A DNA stretch of 64,000 nucleotides from Synechococcus sp. M16.1 (GCF_014279895.1 NZ_CP047954.1:1798001-1862000); one strand, 5' to 3'; positions 1 to 8,532 are shown, counted from the first letter of the stretch. A program made the numbers and translations. The notes: generated by a model from the letters alone, not told the origin.

Positions 1-842
1 AAGTATTGCTGCCGGCTGGTTCCACCCTGGCCGGCGCCAGCCTGCGGGAATTGCGGTTCCGGCAACGCCACAACGCCACGGTGCTCGCGCTTCGCCGCGG
101 CCAGGAGACCGTTCAGGAACGCCTCGGCCAGGTGATCCTGCGGGAGGGCGACGTGCTTCTGCTGCAGGCACCCATCGACTCCATCCGCGGCCTGCAGGCC
201 AGCAACGACCTCTTGGTGCTGGACCGACTGGAGGATGACCTGCCCACCGTGCGGCGCAAGCCGGTGGCCGTCAGCATTGCCCTGGCGATGCTGCTGCTGC
301 CGACGCTCACCCCCATCCCTCTGGTAGCGGCGGTGCTCCTGGCCATGGTGAGCGTGGTGGCCACTGGCTGCCTTCGCCTCGGCGAACTGCAGCGCTCGAT
401 CCGGCTGGACGTGATCCTGTTGCTGGGATCCCTCACCAGTTTCAGCGTTGCCATGCAGAGCACGGGCCTCGCCGATGCCCTTGCCCTGGTGCTCCAGCAG
501 GGGCTGGCGGGCTGGCCGAGCTATTCCGCTTTGATGGTGGTCTTCATCGGCACCACGCTGCTCACCCAGGTGATGAGCAATGCCGCCTCGGTAGCCCTGC
601 TGGCGCCTGTCGCGGTGCAACTGGCCCCGTCCCTGCAGCTGTCTCCCACCGCCTTGCTGATCACAGTGCTGTTCGGTGCGAGTCAGTCGTTTCTCACCCC
701 CGTCGGGTACCAGACCAATTTGATGGTGTTCGGTCCAGGCCGTTATCGCTTTCTCGACGTCACCCGCTACGGAATTGGCTTGACGCTGATCATGACCATC
801 ATCGTGCCGGCCTTGATCCTCTGGCATTACGGCGGATCCTGA
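1..842 (+). CDS. SLC13/DASS-type anion permease with RCK_C domain, 5' partial
   Basis: The reading frame is open to the left edge, so the true start lies outside the window. The first 55 or so visible residues resemble an RCK_C (TrkA-C) regulatory domain (GSTLAGASLREL, then LREGDVLLLQAP). From about residue 87 there are repeated hydrophobic membrane segments. The motifs SNAASVALLAP and TPVGYQTNLMVFGPG are typical of the DASS/SLC13 family of sodium-coupled sulfate or dicarboxylate transporters, in which RCK_C domains often sit between the two membrane halves. The substrate is not determined; sulfate or another anion is likely. The ktrB and ktrA genes follow directly, which suggests a shared sodium-dependent ion-homeostasis role. 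The family is fairly certain, the substrate is not. Confidence 0.8.
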   Translation, partial: VLLPAGSTLAGASLRELRFRQRHNATVLALRRGQETVQERLGQVILREGDVLLLQAPIDSIRGLQASNDLLVLDRLEDDLPTVRRKPVAVSIALAMLLLPTLTPIPLVAAVLLAMVSVVATGCLRLGELQRSIRLDVILLLGSLTSFSVAMQSTGLADALALVLQQGLAGWPSYSALMVVFIGTTLLTQVMSNAASVALLAPVAVQLAPSLQLSPTALLITVLFGASQSFLTPVGYQTNLMVFGPGRYRFLDVTRYGIGLTLIMTIIVPALILWHYGGS

Positions 843-871
843 ACAACACTGGTCAGATCTCGCGCGCTCCT

Positions 872-2287
872 GTGCCGATCGGAAGGGCCATCGAACGCAG
901 CCAGAGCTGGCATCGTCGGCTCACGGTTCCCCAGTTCACCGTGGTGACTGGATTGCTGGTGGTGCTGATCGGCACGTTGATGCTGGCCACTCCGCTGTGC
1001 TCCTCAAGCCGCGTGGGGCTTTGGGAAGCTCTGTTCACAGCCACATCAGCCATCACCGTGACGGGCCTGTCGATCATCGACATCGGCACCGATCTCACGA
1101 CCTTCGGCCAGGTGGTGCTGGCCCTGATGATCCTGGCGGGGGGCCTTGGCTTGATGGCCATCACCACGTTTCTCCAGGGCTTCGTGGTGCAGGGAACAGC
1201 CCTGCGCCGCCGGCTGGATCGGGGGCAGGCCCTGGATGAATTCGGCGTTGGGGGCGTTGGGCGCACGTTTCGTGGCATTGCCCTGACGGCGACGCTGGTG
1301 ATCCTTGTAGGGGCTGTGATCCTGTATCACTTCGGCTTCGATGACATCCCCAACCAGGGCGAACGCCTCTGGGCTGCGGTGTTCCACAGCATCTCGGCCT
1401 ACAACAACGCGGGATTCGGACTCTGGAGCGACAGCCTCGAGCGCTACCGCAGCAACGGGGTTGTAAATGCCGTAGTGATGCTGCTGATCGTGGCCGGCGG
1501 CCTGGGGTGGCGGGTCACCAGCGATCTGACCACACAGCTGCTGCGCAGACGGCGAAGCCGGCGGCGGCTGAGCCTGCACTCCCGCCTGGTGCTGCGCACC
1601 ACCCTTCTTTTGATCGTCTTCGGGGCAGGGGGGCTGGCCCTGACGGAATGGTTGAACCAGGGGGAGATCTTCGCGGGCATGCCCTGGTCTGAGCGCTGGC
1701 TCACAGCCCTGTTCAAATCCGTCACGGCACGCACAGCCGGCTTCAGCACCCTTCCGCTCTCGCTCGACACCGTCACCGAATCAAGCCTGCTGTTGATGAT
1801 GGTGCTGATGTTCATCGGGGCCAGCCCGGGCGGCACCGGTGGCGGGATCAAAACCACCACCGTGGCCGCCTTGATGGCGGCCACCCGCTCCACCCTGCGG
1901 GGCCGGGAGGTGGTGGTGATCCGCAACAGAAGCATCAGCGACAAGGTGGTGCTGAGGGCCGTCGGCATCACGGTGGGCTCCCTGCTGTTCGTGATGGCCA
2001 TGGCGATGCTGATCAGCATCGCCAGCAATTTGAACGGGAAGGATTCATTCACCTTTATGGAAATGCTGTTTACCTGCATCTCCGCTTTTGCCACGGTGGG
2101 GCTTGATCTGGGAGTCACCGTCGAACTCCCCCGTTTCGGCCAGGCGGTGCTGATGGTGGGAATGTTTGTGGGACGGCTGGGGATCCTGTTGCTGCTGAGT
2201 GCGATCTGGGAAGCGATGACGCAGGAACAAATCCAGATGAATCGCCAGAATCGAGTCGGTTACCCCAGCGAGGATCTGTATGTCTGA
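872..2287 (+). CDS. ktrB: KtrB/TrkH-type potassium-translocating membrane subunit
   Basis: This 471-residue inner-membrane protein starts at a GTG 29 bases after the permease stop. It shows the four pore-loop repeats of the Trk/Ktr/HKT superfamily, with filter-like segments TSAITVTGLS, SAYNNAGFG, TARTAGFST and SAFATVGLD. It also has the conserved ASPGGTGGGIKTTT stretch before the third-fourth repeat linker. KtrB forms the sodium-dependent potassium channel-like subunit and needs the cytosolic RCK protein KtrA, which is encoded 24 bases downstream (2312). The three genes read as one operon. Confidence 0.9.
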   Translation: MPIGRAIERSQSWHRRLTVPQFTVVTGLLVVLIGTLMLATPLCSSSRVGLWEALFTATSAITVTGLSIIDIGTDLTTFGQVVLALMILAGGLGLMAITTFLQGFVVQGTALRRRLDRGQALDEFGVGGVGRTFRGIALTATLVILVGAVILYHFGFDDIPNQGERLWAAVFHSISAYNNAGFGLWSDSLERYRSNGVVNAVVMLLIVAGGLGWRVTSDLTTQLLRRRRSRRRLSLHSRLVLRTTLLLIVFGAGGLALTEWLNQGEIFAGMPWSERWLTALFKSVTARTAGFSTLPLSLDTVTESSLLLMMVLMFIGASPGGTGGGIKTTTVAALMAATRSTLRGREVVVIRNRSISDKVVLRAVGITVGSLLFVMAMAMLISIASNLNGKDSFTFMEMLFTCISAFATVGLDLGVTVELPRFGQAVLMVGMFVGRLGILLLLSAIWEAMTQEQIQMNRQNRVGYPSEDLYV

Positions 2288-2311
2288 GCGCGATCAGCGG
2301 GGGAGGCAGGG

Positions 2312-3016
2312 ATGAAGGAGTGGTGGCAGTGGAGCCCGGCCCAGGGCAGCGAAAGACTCGGCTTCGCGATCATCGGTGTGGGCCGTTTCGGCATCGCCGT
2401 TTGCCGGGAACTGCTTCAGAACGGAGCAGATGTGCTGGCCGTGGACCGCTCTGAGCGGGCGGTGGATGAACTGCGTCAGGTGGAGCCCAGCGTGGAGGCC
2501 CGCGTCGTCGACTGCACCGACGAAGAGGCCCTGCGCGAGGCCGGCGTGCTCGACATGGGCACCGTGGTGGTGGCAATCAGCGAACCGATCGAGGCCAGCA
2601 TCACCGCCACCTTGATCGCCAAAGACAGTGAAGGAAGCCGGGTGCGCCAGGTGATTGCCCGGGCGACGAGCGACCTCCACGAAAAAATGCTGAAGCGGGT
2701 GGGGGCCGACCGGGTGATCTTCCCCTCGCGCATGCAGGGCGAGCGCCTCGGCCTTGAACTGGTGCGCCCCAACCTGATGGAGCGGCTGGCCCTGGATGAA
2801 CAGCACTGCATCGAGGAGATCAAGGTTCCGGAACCGTTTGTGGGGCGGTCGCTCCGGGATCTGAATCTGCGCAAGAACTTCAGGGTGAACGTGCTGGCGG
2901 CAGGACCGCAAAGCAGCCTGATGGTGAATCCACCGGCATCCCACGTGCTGGAGGAGGGGCACCTGCTGGTGGTGATGGGACTGGTGGACGACCTGCAACG
3001 GCTCCCCAAAAACTGA
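2312..3016 (+). CDS. ktrA: KtrA/TrkA-type potassium uptake regulatory subunit
   Basis: The protein has 234 residues. An N-terminal RCK/Rossmann domain carries the nucleotide-binding glycine motif IGVGRFGIAV near residue 15 and an acidic end to the second strand (AVDRSE). The C-terminal part is an RCK_C domain ending in EEGHLLVVMGL. It would form a cytosolic ring on KtrB and gate potassium uptake in response to nucleotides. The start follows a GGGGGAGG purine run (2300-2307) suitable as a ribosome binding site. anmK begins 4 bases after the stop. Confidence 0.9.
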   Translation: MKEWWQWSPAQGSERLGFAIIGVGRFGIAVCRELLQNGADVLAVDRSERAVDELRQVEPSVEARVVDCTDEEALREAGVLDMGTVVVAISEPIEASITATLIAKDSEGSRVRQVIARATSDLHEKMLKRVGADRVIFPSRMQGERLGLELVRPNLMERLALDEQHCIEEIKVPEPFVGRSLRDLNLRKNFRVNVLAAGPQSSLMVNPPASHVLEEGHLLVVMGLVDDLQRLPKN

Positions 3017-3020
3017 GCCG

Positions 3021-4160
3021 ATGCACTGCCTCGGGCTGATGAGCGGAACCAGTGCTGACGGTGTGGATGCCGTGCTGGTGCACTTCGACGGCTCACCCCA
3101 ACATCCGAAGTGGTCCTTGCTTCGCCACCACCATCAGCCCTACCCGCTCGAACTGCAGCAGCAGGTGGTGGCAGCCGGCCAGGGTGCAGCGATGCCGGCA
3201 TCCAGCTGGCTGGAGCTGGCGGAAGCCATCACGGAGGTTCAAGCCCAAGCAGTGCAGGCCTGCGACCCCACTGCAACAGCTGAGCTGATCGGTTGTCATG
3301 GCCAGACCGTCTGGCACCGCCCGCCGGCCCAAGGGGCACGGGGGGCCAGTTGGCAGATTCTTCAGGCCCCGCTGCTGGCCCATCTGCTGCAGAGGCCGGT
3401 GGTGCATGACTTCCGCGCCGCTGATCTGGCGTTAGGGGGACAGGGAGCACCGCTCGTACCTCGGGCCGATGCGGCACTGCTGGGGCGCACGCAGGGCTGG
3501 CGGGCACTGCTCAACCTGGGCGGCATTGCCAACCTCACCCTCATCCCCCCCTGCGGTGGAGTGGATCGCCATGCCGCGATCTTGGGATGGGACTGCGGCC
3601 CCGCCAACAGCCTGATTGACCTGGGCATGCGCCAGTTCACCAATGGCGCCCAAAGCTTCGACAAGGGTGGAGCGATGGCAGCGCAGGGCCATGCGGATGA
3701 GGGCTGGATCCAGCGGTGGCTCCAGGAGGAGTACTTCCAGCTGGCACCACCGAAATCCACTGGACGGGAGTGCTTCGGGCAGGACGACCTCAACCGGCGG
3801 CTACATCAGCTCGATGGAGCCTCAGCGGCAGATGCCATCGCCACCCTGACGGCCTTTTCCGCCGCTGTGGTTGCCCAAGATCTGGCACGTCTGCGCCAGA
3901 GCGTTGGGATCGCACCGATCGAACTGATCACAGCCGGAGGTGGCAGCCAAAACCCGGTGTTGATCGATGAGCTGCGGCGGCGATGCCGAGGCGCACAGAT
4001 CGATGAAAGCAGCAGTCTGAGGGTGCCGACGGAAGCCCGAGAAGCTCTGGTCTTCGCCTTGCTGGCCTGGTGGCACCACAGGGAGCATCCCGGCAATGCC
4101 CCCACCGTCACAGGAGCCAAACGAGAAGCCGTGCTCGGCGTGCGGGTGAATCCGGCCTAA
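3021..4160 (+). CDS. anmK: Anhydro-N-acetylmuramic acid kinase
   Basis: AnmK phosphorylates 1,6-anhydro-MurNAc released during peptidoglycan turnover and opens its anhydro ring, giving MurNAc-6-phosphate for recycling. The 379 residues match the usual family length. Motifs visible are GLMSGTSADGVDAVL at the N terminus, IGCHGQTVWHRP near residue 90, LNLGGIANLTLI and GWDCGPANSLID in the middle, and ITAGGGSQNPVL near residue 310. The gene sits 4 bases behind ktrA, probably co-transcribed without a functional link. Its 3' end overlaps the convergent RHH gene by 4 bases. nagZ, another recycling enzyme, is at 40105-41706. Confidence 0.93.
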   Translation: MHCLGLMSGTSADGVDAVLVHFDGSPQHPKWSLLRHHHQPYPLELQQQVVAAGQGAAMPASSWLELAEAITEVQAQAVQACDPTATAELIGCHGQTVWHRPPAQGARGASWQILQAPLLAHLLQRPVVHDFRAADLALGGQGAPLVPRADAALLGRTQGWRALLNLGGIANLTLIPPCGGVDRHAAILGWDCGPANSLIDLGMRQFTNGAQSFDKGGAMAAQGHADEGWIQRWLQEEYFQLAPPKSTGRECFGQDDLNRRLHQLDGASAADAIATLTAFSAAVVAQDLARLRQSVGIAPIELITAGGGSQNPVLIDELRRRCRGAQIDESSSLRVPTEAREALVFALLAWWHHREHPGNAPTVTGAKREAVLGVRVNPA

Positions 4161-4450
4161 CCCGGCCTGTGCAGGCGCAAACGACGGGGCGCACCCCGCA
4201 GACGGCGGGGCTGCTGTGATTCCAGAGCGGACCGCAGGCGCTCCTCGCGGGTCGGCGCCGGAGCGGACGCGTCCAACTCCTGCTCATGGCGTTGCACACC
4301 CTGCTGGATCAGCACCCTCGCCATGTTGCTCACCGTGCGGGATTCCAACTCCGCCATCGCCGTGAGCCGCGCACAGAGGTCCTCAGGAAGAACCACCTGA
4401 ATTCTGGGGGACTTGGGCTTCCCGCTGGATGAGGTCTGACGGGTGGGCAC
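4157..4450 (-). CDS. Ribbon-helix-helix (CopG-like) small protein
   Basis: A protein of about 97 residues is read from the GTG at 4450. A longer frame goes up to a TTG at 4504, but that TTG lies inside a promoter-like TTGACC, so the shorter start is preferred. The segment SPRIQVVLPEDLCARLTAMA followed by RTVSNMARVLIQQGV fits a ribbon-helix-helix fold: one strand, then two helices. The C-terminal 40 residues are arginine- and proline-rich. It is probably a DNA-binding regulator. It diverges from the small gene at 4556. No toxin gene is adjacent, so an antitoxin role is not supported. Confidence 0.65.
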   Translation of the reverse strand: MPTRQTSSSGKPKSPRIQVVLPEDLCARLTAMAELESRTVSNMARVLIQQGVQRHEQELDASAPAPTREERLRSALESQQPRRLRGAPRRLRLHRPG

Positions 4451-4476
4451 GACCGGATCCCCAGACAGGGGCTCTG

Positions 4477-4504
4477 CTACTAAAAAGTGTACAGAGATGG
4501 TCAA
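4477..4504 (-). promoter_or_regulatory. Candidate promoter of the RHH gene
   Basis: On the minus strand TTGACC (4504-4499) is followed after 16 bases by TAGTAG (4482-4477). This sits about 27 bases ahead of the preferred GTG start. It resembles a sigma70 promoter but is weak in the -10 element. Inference from sequence only. Confidence 0.3.
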
Positions 4505-4555
4505 GGGTAGTATCCATGACTATGGTGGGGGCATTGGTCCTCCTCGGAGTACCCC

Positions 4556-4855
4556 ATGACACAAGCCACACCACGCCCCCGTCGCAGCCCAGCCGGCTCA
4601 CGCACTCGGTCCCGACGCCCCCGTCGCAGCGCTGAAAACAGCGACGTGCTGGTGTCAGCCGTGATCAGCACCTATTTGCTGACCCACCTGCACCACGTGT
4701 TGCAACGGGCCGAATACGGCGCCTCCCAGGAGGGGCGCAGCACCCAGGCCGCCAACTACGCGCAACTGCGCAAGGTGCTCTGCATGGATGCCCGCAGCAT
4801 GAAGGACGCCTCCGCTCTGGGGCAGCACGATGACGGCCTCGAACAAGCTGCCTGA
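4556..4855 (+). CDS. Small conserved-type hypothetical protein with basic N terminus
   Basis: I do not recognise a family. The first 26 of 99 residues are very rich in Arg, Pro and Ser (several RR and RRPRR clusters). The remainder (SDVLVSAVISTYLLTHLHHVL onward) looks like two or three amphipathic helices and contains one Cys. The basic tail could contact nucleic acid or ribosomes, which is inference. It is divergent from the RHH gene, about 105 bases away. Confidence 0.5.
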   Translation: MTQATPRPRRSPAGSRTRSRRPRRSAENSDVLVSAVISTYLLTHLHHVLQRAEYGASQEGRSTQAANYAQLRKVLCMDARSMKDASALGQHDDGLEQAA

Positions 4856-4902
4856 CAAGACTCTCGGTGCTGAATAGCGTTTGAGCAGTTGCTCAGATCG
4901 CG

Positions 4903-5133
4903 ATGGCTTCCAACGCCGCATCGCTCTACGCCCGAATCAGCAGCAATCCGGAGCAGACCCAGGCGCTGTTCCGTCAGGCGCTGCAGGATCCCAACGGTGC
5001 CATGGCCAGCATCTGCAACCTGGGCGATCAGCTGGGGCTACCCGTCACGACCGAAGAGGTGCGCGAGCATCTGGCCAGCCTTGACGACGAGGACAGCAAA
5101 CGCTGGCTGGTTAAGGCGAGAGGCGGTCTTTGA
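4903..5133 (+). CDS. Nif11-like small protein ending in Gly-Gly-Leu
   Basis: The 76 residues resemble the Nif11 domain: SLYARISSNPEQTQALFRQA, then an LGLPVTTEEV turn and an acidic LASLDDED helix. Nif11 domains occur as stand-alone cyanobacterial proteins and as leader peptides of ribosomal natural products such as prochlorosins. This protein ends in RGGL, so a double-glycine leader-type end is present but no core peptide follows. No lanthipeptide synthetase or peptidase-transporter gene is visible in the window. The 3' end overlaps the convergent 58-residue membrane protein by 23 bases. Confidence 0.6.
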   Translation: MASNAASLYARISSNPEQTQALFRQALQDPNGAMASICNLGDQLGLPVTTEEVREHLASLDDEDSKRWLVKARGGL

Positions 5134-5287
5134 ACCCAGGCGCTTCGGACATCAGAAACGCCTGGGGTTCAGTGCGCTGACGGCGTTCGTAGCCACCACC
5201 CCCGGCCCAACTGAAGAAGAGCAAGTAGCTCACGATCGCCAGACCTGCGGCCACCACGAGAGCGGCCAGCTGCTCCAGTTTCCGCAT
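5111..5287 (-). CDS. Small single-pass membrane protein (58 aa)
   Basis: A longer open frame runs upstream to 5383, but the ATG at 5287 is preferred because GGAGG lies about 9 bases before it. The protein starts MRKLEQLAALVV, has one clear transmembrane helix at residues 7-27, then a GGGG stretch and a polar C-terminal tail. Family unknown. It is convergent with the Nif11-like gene and divergent from the ABC-F gene at 5358. Confidence 0.5.
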   Translation of the reverse strand: MRKLEQLAALVVAAGLAIVSYLLFFSWAGGGGYERRQRTEPQAFLMSEAPGFKDRLSP

Positions 5288-5357
5288 GGCGACCAGCCTC
5301 CGGGAACACTCACCAGTTTGCCGACAGGGATGATGGGGGGCATCACGCCTTCCGCCG

Positions 5358-7082
5358 GTGCTGCGACTCGAAAACGTCAGCAAGATCTACCCCACGGGGG
5401 AAGTGCTCCGCGCCGTGACCTGGGAGGTGAAAGCCGGAGACAGGATCGGACTGGTGGGGGTGAACGGCGCCGGCAAGTCCACCCAGATGCGTCTGATCGC
5501 CGGACACGAAGAGCCCACCAGCGGCCAGGTGGTTCGGCAAGGGGAGCCCCGCATCGCCTACCTCCAGCAGGAATTCGACGTGGACCTGGAGCGCACCGTG
5601 CGCCAGGAACTGTTTCAAGCCTTCGGCGAAGCGGCCGAAGTGATGAACCACCAGCAGCAGGTGGAAGAGGCGATGGGCTCCGAACGGGCTGCGGAGGATC
5701 CCGACCATCTGGACCAGCTGATCCAAGAACTGGGAAAGCTGCAAAGCCGTTTCGAAGCACTGCATGGCTACGAACTCGATGCCCGCATCGACAAGCTCCT
5801 GCCCACGATCGGCTTCACCCCGGAGGGCGCTGAGCTGCAGGTGAAGGACTATTCCGGGGGCTGGCAGATGCGGATCGCCCTGGGGAAAATCCTGCTGCAG
5901 GAACCGGATCTGCTGCTGCTCGACGAGCCCACCAACCATCTGGATGTCGAAACCATCCAGTGGCTGGAGAACTACCTGCTGGAGCAGAGCGCAGCCCTTG
6001 TGGTGATCAGCCACGACCGCACCTTCCTCGACCGGGTCTGCAATCAGATCGTTTCCACCGAACGGGGCGTGTCCCGCACCTACCTCGGCAACTACACCGC
6101 CCACCTGGAGCAGAAACAACTGGAGCGGGAGGCCACACAGGCGGCCTTCGAACGGCAGCAGAAGGAGATCGCCACGCAACAGGCCTACATCGATCGCTTC
6201 CGCGCCAGTGCCACCCGCAGCACCCAGGCCAAAAGCCGTGAGAAGCAGCTGGACAAGGTGGAACGGGTGGAGGCACCGATCGAATCCGTGGCCGGGCCGA
6301 GTTTTCAGTTCCCGCCTGCCCCGCGCTCCGGAGCCCAGGTGGCCCTGATCGACAACGTCACCCACAGCTATGGAGACAAAATCCTGTTCCTGGGGGCTGA
6401 ACTGGAGGTGGAGCGGGGTGACCGCATTGCCTTCGTCGGCCCCAATGGTGCGGGCAAGTCCACCCTGCTGCGACTGGTGATGGGGGTTGAAACCCCTGAT
6501 GAAGGCAGTGCCCGGCTTGGGGAGCACAACGTGATTGCGGGGTACTTCGAACAGAACCAGGCCGAAGCCCTGGATCTGTCCAAGACCGTGATCGACACGA
6601 TGTACGAAGCGGTTCCCGACTGGACCCAGACCCAGGTTCGTTCGCTGCTGGGCAGTTTCTGCTTCAGCAACGACACGGTGTTCAAGGAAGTCGGGAAGCT
6701 CAGCGGCGGCGAGAAAGCCCGCCTGGCCCTGGCCCTGATGCTGCTCACCCCCTGCAATCTGCTGGTGCTGGATGAGCCCACCAATCACCTCGACATCCCC
6801 GCCAAACAGATGCTCGAGGACGCCTTGATGGCCTACGAGGGAGCCGCGCTGCTGGTCTCCCACGACCGCTATTTCATCTCCCGCGTCGCCAACCGCATCG
6901 TGGAACTGCGGGACGGAGAGCTGGTGATGTATCGCGGGGACTACAACTACTACCTCGAGAAAAAAGAGGAGGAAAGGGCAGCTGCCAAGGAGAAAGAACT
7001 GGCTGCAGAACGAGAAGCCAAGCGGAAGGCCAACAAGGAGAAGCAGAAGGCACGCGACGCCCGCCGTAAAAAGGCGGCCTGA
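5358..7082 (+). CDS. ABC-F family ATPase (Uup/EttA-like)
   Basis: The 574-residue protein has two ABC ATPase domains in one chain and no membrane segments, which is the ABC-F layout. Domain 1 has Walker A GVNGAGKST (about residue 36), signature YSGGWQMR and Walker B LLLLDEPTNHLD. The linker (about residues 235-320) is charged and helical and matches the ABC-F linker. Domain 2 has GPNGAGKST, LSGGEKARLAL and LLVLDEPTNHLD. The C terminus is a long Lys/Glu/Ala helix. These proteins act on the ribosome, for example in translation throttling or relief of stalling. The start is a GTG. Confidence 0.9.
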   Translation: MLRLENVSKIYPTGEVLRAVTWEVKAGDRIGLVGVNGAGKSTQMRLIAGHEEPTSGQVVRQGEPRIAYLQQEFDVDLERTVRQELFQAFGEAAEVMNHQQQVEEAMGSERAAEDPDHLDQLIQELGKLQSRFEALHGYELDARIDKLLPTIGFTPEGAELQVKDYSGGWQMRIALGKILLQEPDLLLLDEPTNHLDVETIQWLENYLLEQSAALVVISHDRTFLDRVCNQIVSTERGVSRTYLGNYTAHLEQKQLEREATQAAFERQQKEIATQQAYIDRFRASATRSTQAKSREKQLDKVERVEAPIESVAGPSFQFPPAPRSGAQVALIDNVTHSYGDKILFLGAELEVERGDRIAFVGPNGAGKSTLLRLVMGVETPDEGSARLGEHNVIAGYFEQNQAEALDLSKTVIDTMYEAVPDWTQTQVRSLLGSFCFSNDTVFKEVGKLSGGEKARLALALMLLTPCNLLVLDEPTNHLDIPAKQMLEDALMAYEGAALLVSHDRYFISRVANRIVELRDGELVMYRGDYNYYLEKKEEERAAAKEKELAAEREAKRKANKEKQKARDARRKKAA

Positions 7083-7196
7083 CTGGCATCAGACGACGGC
7101 AACGAAAACTTCACACAGGTTTAGGCAGGAAGACTTATTTCGCTTTACCTGGTGTTTTCATCTGCATAGGCTGACAAAACAGACCTTCCAGCCCCG

Positions 7197-7385
7197 ATGA
7201 GCATGGTTCCCGGCCCCGGCAACAGTGAACCCGTTGGCGGTTCAACAGCCCCCGGTCCGGCACCCCATGAGCAGACCTGGGACGCCGTGGAAACCTATTT
7301 CCAGTGCATCACCACCTGTTCGCTCGACGATGGCGACTGCATCACACAATGCGTCGAACAACTGAGGGACGCCGACGACGCCTGA
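7197..7385 (+). CDS. Small protein with twin CX3C motif
   Basis: The 62 residues begin with a Pro/Gly-rich tail of about 25 residues. A predicted helical hairpin follows, with CITTC, a six-residue gap, then CITQC. The twin CX3C arrangement could form two disulfides, bind metal or carry a cluster. I do not recognise a named family. A promoter-like TTTACC, 17 bases, then TAGGCT lies upstream (7146-7174). The gene is convergent with htrA, with 10 bases between the stops. Confidence 0.6.
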   Translation: MSMVPGPGNSEPVGGSTAPGPAPHEQTWDAVETYFQCITTCSLDDGDCITQCVEQLRDADDA

Positions 7386-7395
7386 GCCCAAAGCT

Positions 7396-8532
7396 TCAGC
7401 CAGGGGGCAAGGCCGACAAATCGACGGGCTTGACGTTGATCGAGACCCGCTCCTGAGCTCGCTGCACCTCGAGCGCAACCGTGGCACCGACACCGCGGCG
7501 TTCAATGGCACTGACCACCGCAGCTGGGCCCTTAACCGCCTGGCCATCGAAGCGAAGGATCACATCATCCACCTTGAGCCCGGCGCGGTCCGCCGGCCCC
7601 CCAGGTTGAACAGCGCGAATCACCGCACCTGGCGGCACCGGGGATGTGGGGGTGGGCCGGGGCACCGCTGACAGACGGATGCCGATCACCGGATGACGGA
7701 CCTTGCCGCTGGACACCAGCTGCTGGGCAATGGTTCGAGCGCGATTGATCGGGATGGCAAACCCCAGACCCGCCCCAGGCCCTGATCGCACCAGGGTGTT
7801 GATGCCGATCACTTCACCGGCGGCATCGAGCAGTGGCCCGCCCGAGTTACCGGGATTGATCGCTGCATCGGTCTGAATCAGATCCAAACGCTTACCGGAG
7901 ATCCCGAGCTGGGCAACGTTCCGGTTGAGGTTGCTGATGATCCCGAGGGTCACCGTGCTCTCCAGCCCGTAAGGATTGCCCACGGCAATCGCCCAATCGC
8001 CCACGCTGAGTCGGTCGGAATTCCCCAGATCGGCGACAGGCCAGGGCCCGGGGCCCTCCAGACGCACCACCGCGAGATCAGTGAGGCTGTCTTTGCCCAC
8101 CACGCGGGCAGGCACCCGCCTTCCATCGGAGAGCCCCACGGTGAGTTGATCCGCCCCCTCCACCACATGGGCGTTGGTGAGCAGCAGGCCCTTGGCATCG
8201 AAGATCACCCCACTGCCTTGGCCGCGCTGCACCCTGGAGCCTGGGGCTGTGGGGCGTGGGATGCCGAAGAAGTGGCGAAACAAAGGGTCCTGCATCAGGG
8301 CCGGCGGCACACCCGCAGCACTGGACTGATTGACGGTCCGCGCCGTCTCCAGGGTGACCACAGCCGGACCACTGCGCTTCACAGCAGCCGCCACAAACGA
8401 TTCGCGACGGATCGCCGGGCGCGCCTCGAGTTGCTGAGGGCCAACGAGCAAGGTAAGCGACGACACGCCGGCCACCAGCAATCCCCCCGCCAGAGCAGAG
8501 ACGACGAGCGGGCGGGATGGGGAGCTGACCAC
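7396..8532 (-). CDS. HtrA/Deg-family serine protease with PDZ domain
   Basis: The frame is open far upstream (to 9351), but the protein-like sequence starts near the GTG at 8532, giving 378 residues, normal for cyanobacterial HhoA/HhoB/HtrA. An N-terminal hydrophobic segment (VVSALAGGLLVAGVSSLTLLVG) is a signal or anchor. The trypsin-like domain shows the triad: His in TNAHVVEGAD, Asp in DSLTDLAVVRL and Ser in NPGNSGGPLL. One PDZ domain covers roughly the last 95 residues. It would act in periplasmic or thylakoid-lumen protein quality control. The DUF2973 gene diverges from it. Confidence 0.92.
   Translation of the reverse strand: MVSSPSRPLVVSALAGGLLVAGVSSLTLLVGPQQLEARPAIRRESFVAAAVKRSGPAVVTLETARTVNQSSAAGVPPALMQDPLFRHFFGIPRPTAPGSRVQRGQGSGVIFDAKGLLLTNAHVVEGADQLTVGLSDGRRVPARVVGKDSLTDLAVVRLEGPGPWPVADLGNSDRLSVGDWAIAVGNPYGLESTVTLGIISNLNRNVAQLGISGKRLDLIQTDAAINPGNSGGPLLDAAGEVIGINTLVRSGPGAGLGFAIPINRARTIAQQLVSSGKVRHPVIGIRLSAVPRPTPTSPVPPGAVIRAVQPGGPADRAGLKVDDVILRFDGQAVKGPAAVVSAIERRGVGATVALEVQRAQERVSINVKPVDLSALPPG

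Noticed and set aside
4157-4855. Possible toxin-antitoxin pair (RHH protein and basic small protein)
   Set aside because: The two genes are divergent rather than in one operon, and the small protein matches no toxin fold that I recognise.
5343-6863. 506-codon open frame on the minus strand
   Set aside because: It is exactly antisense to the ABC-F gene, whose motifs are all present. The composition (many His, Gln, Gly) is typical of a shadow frame in high-GC DNA.
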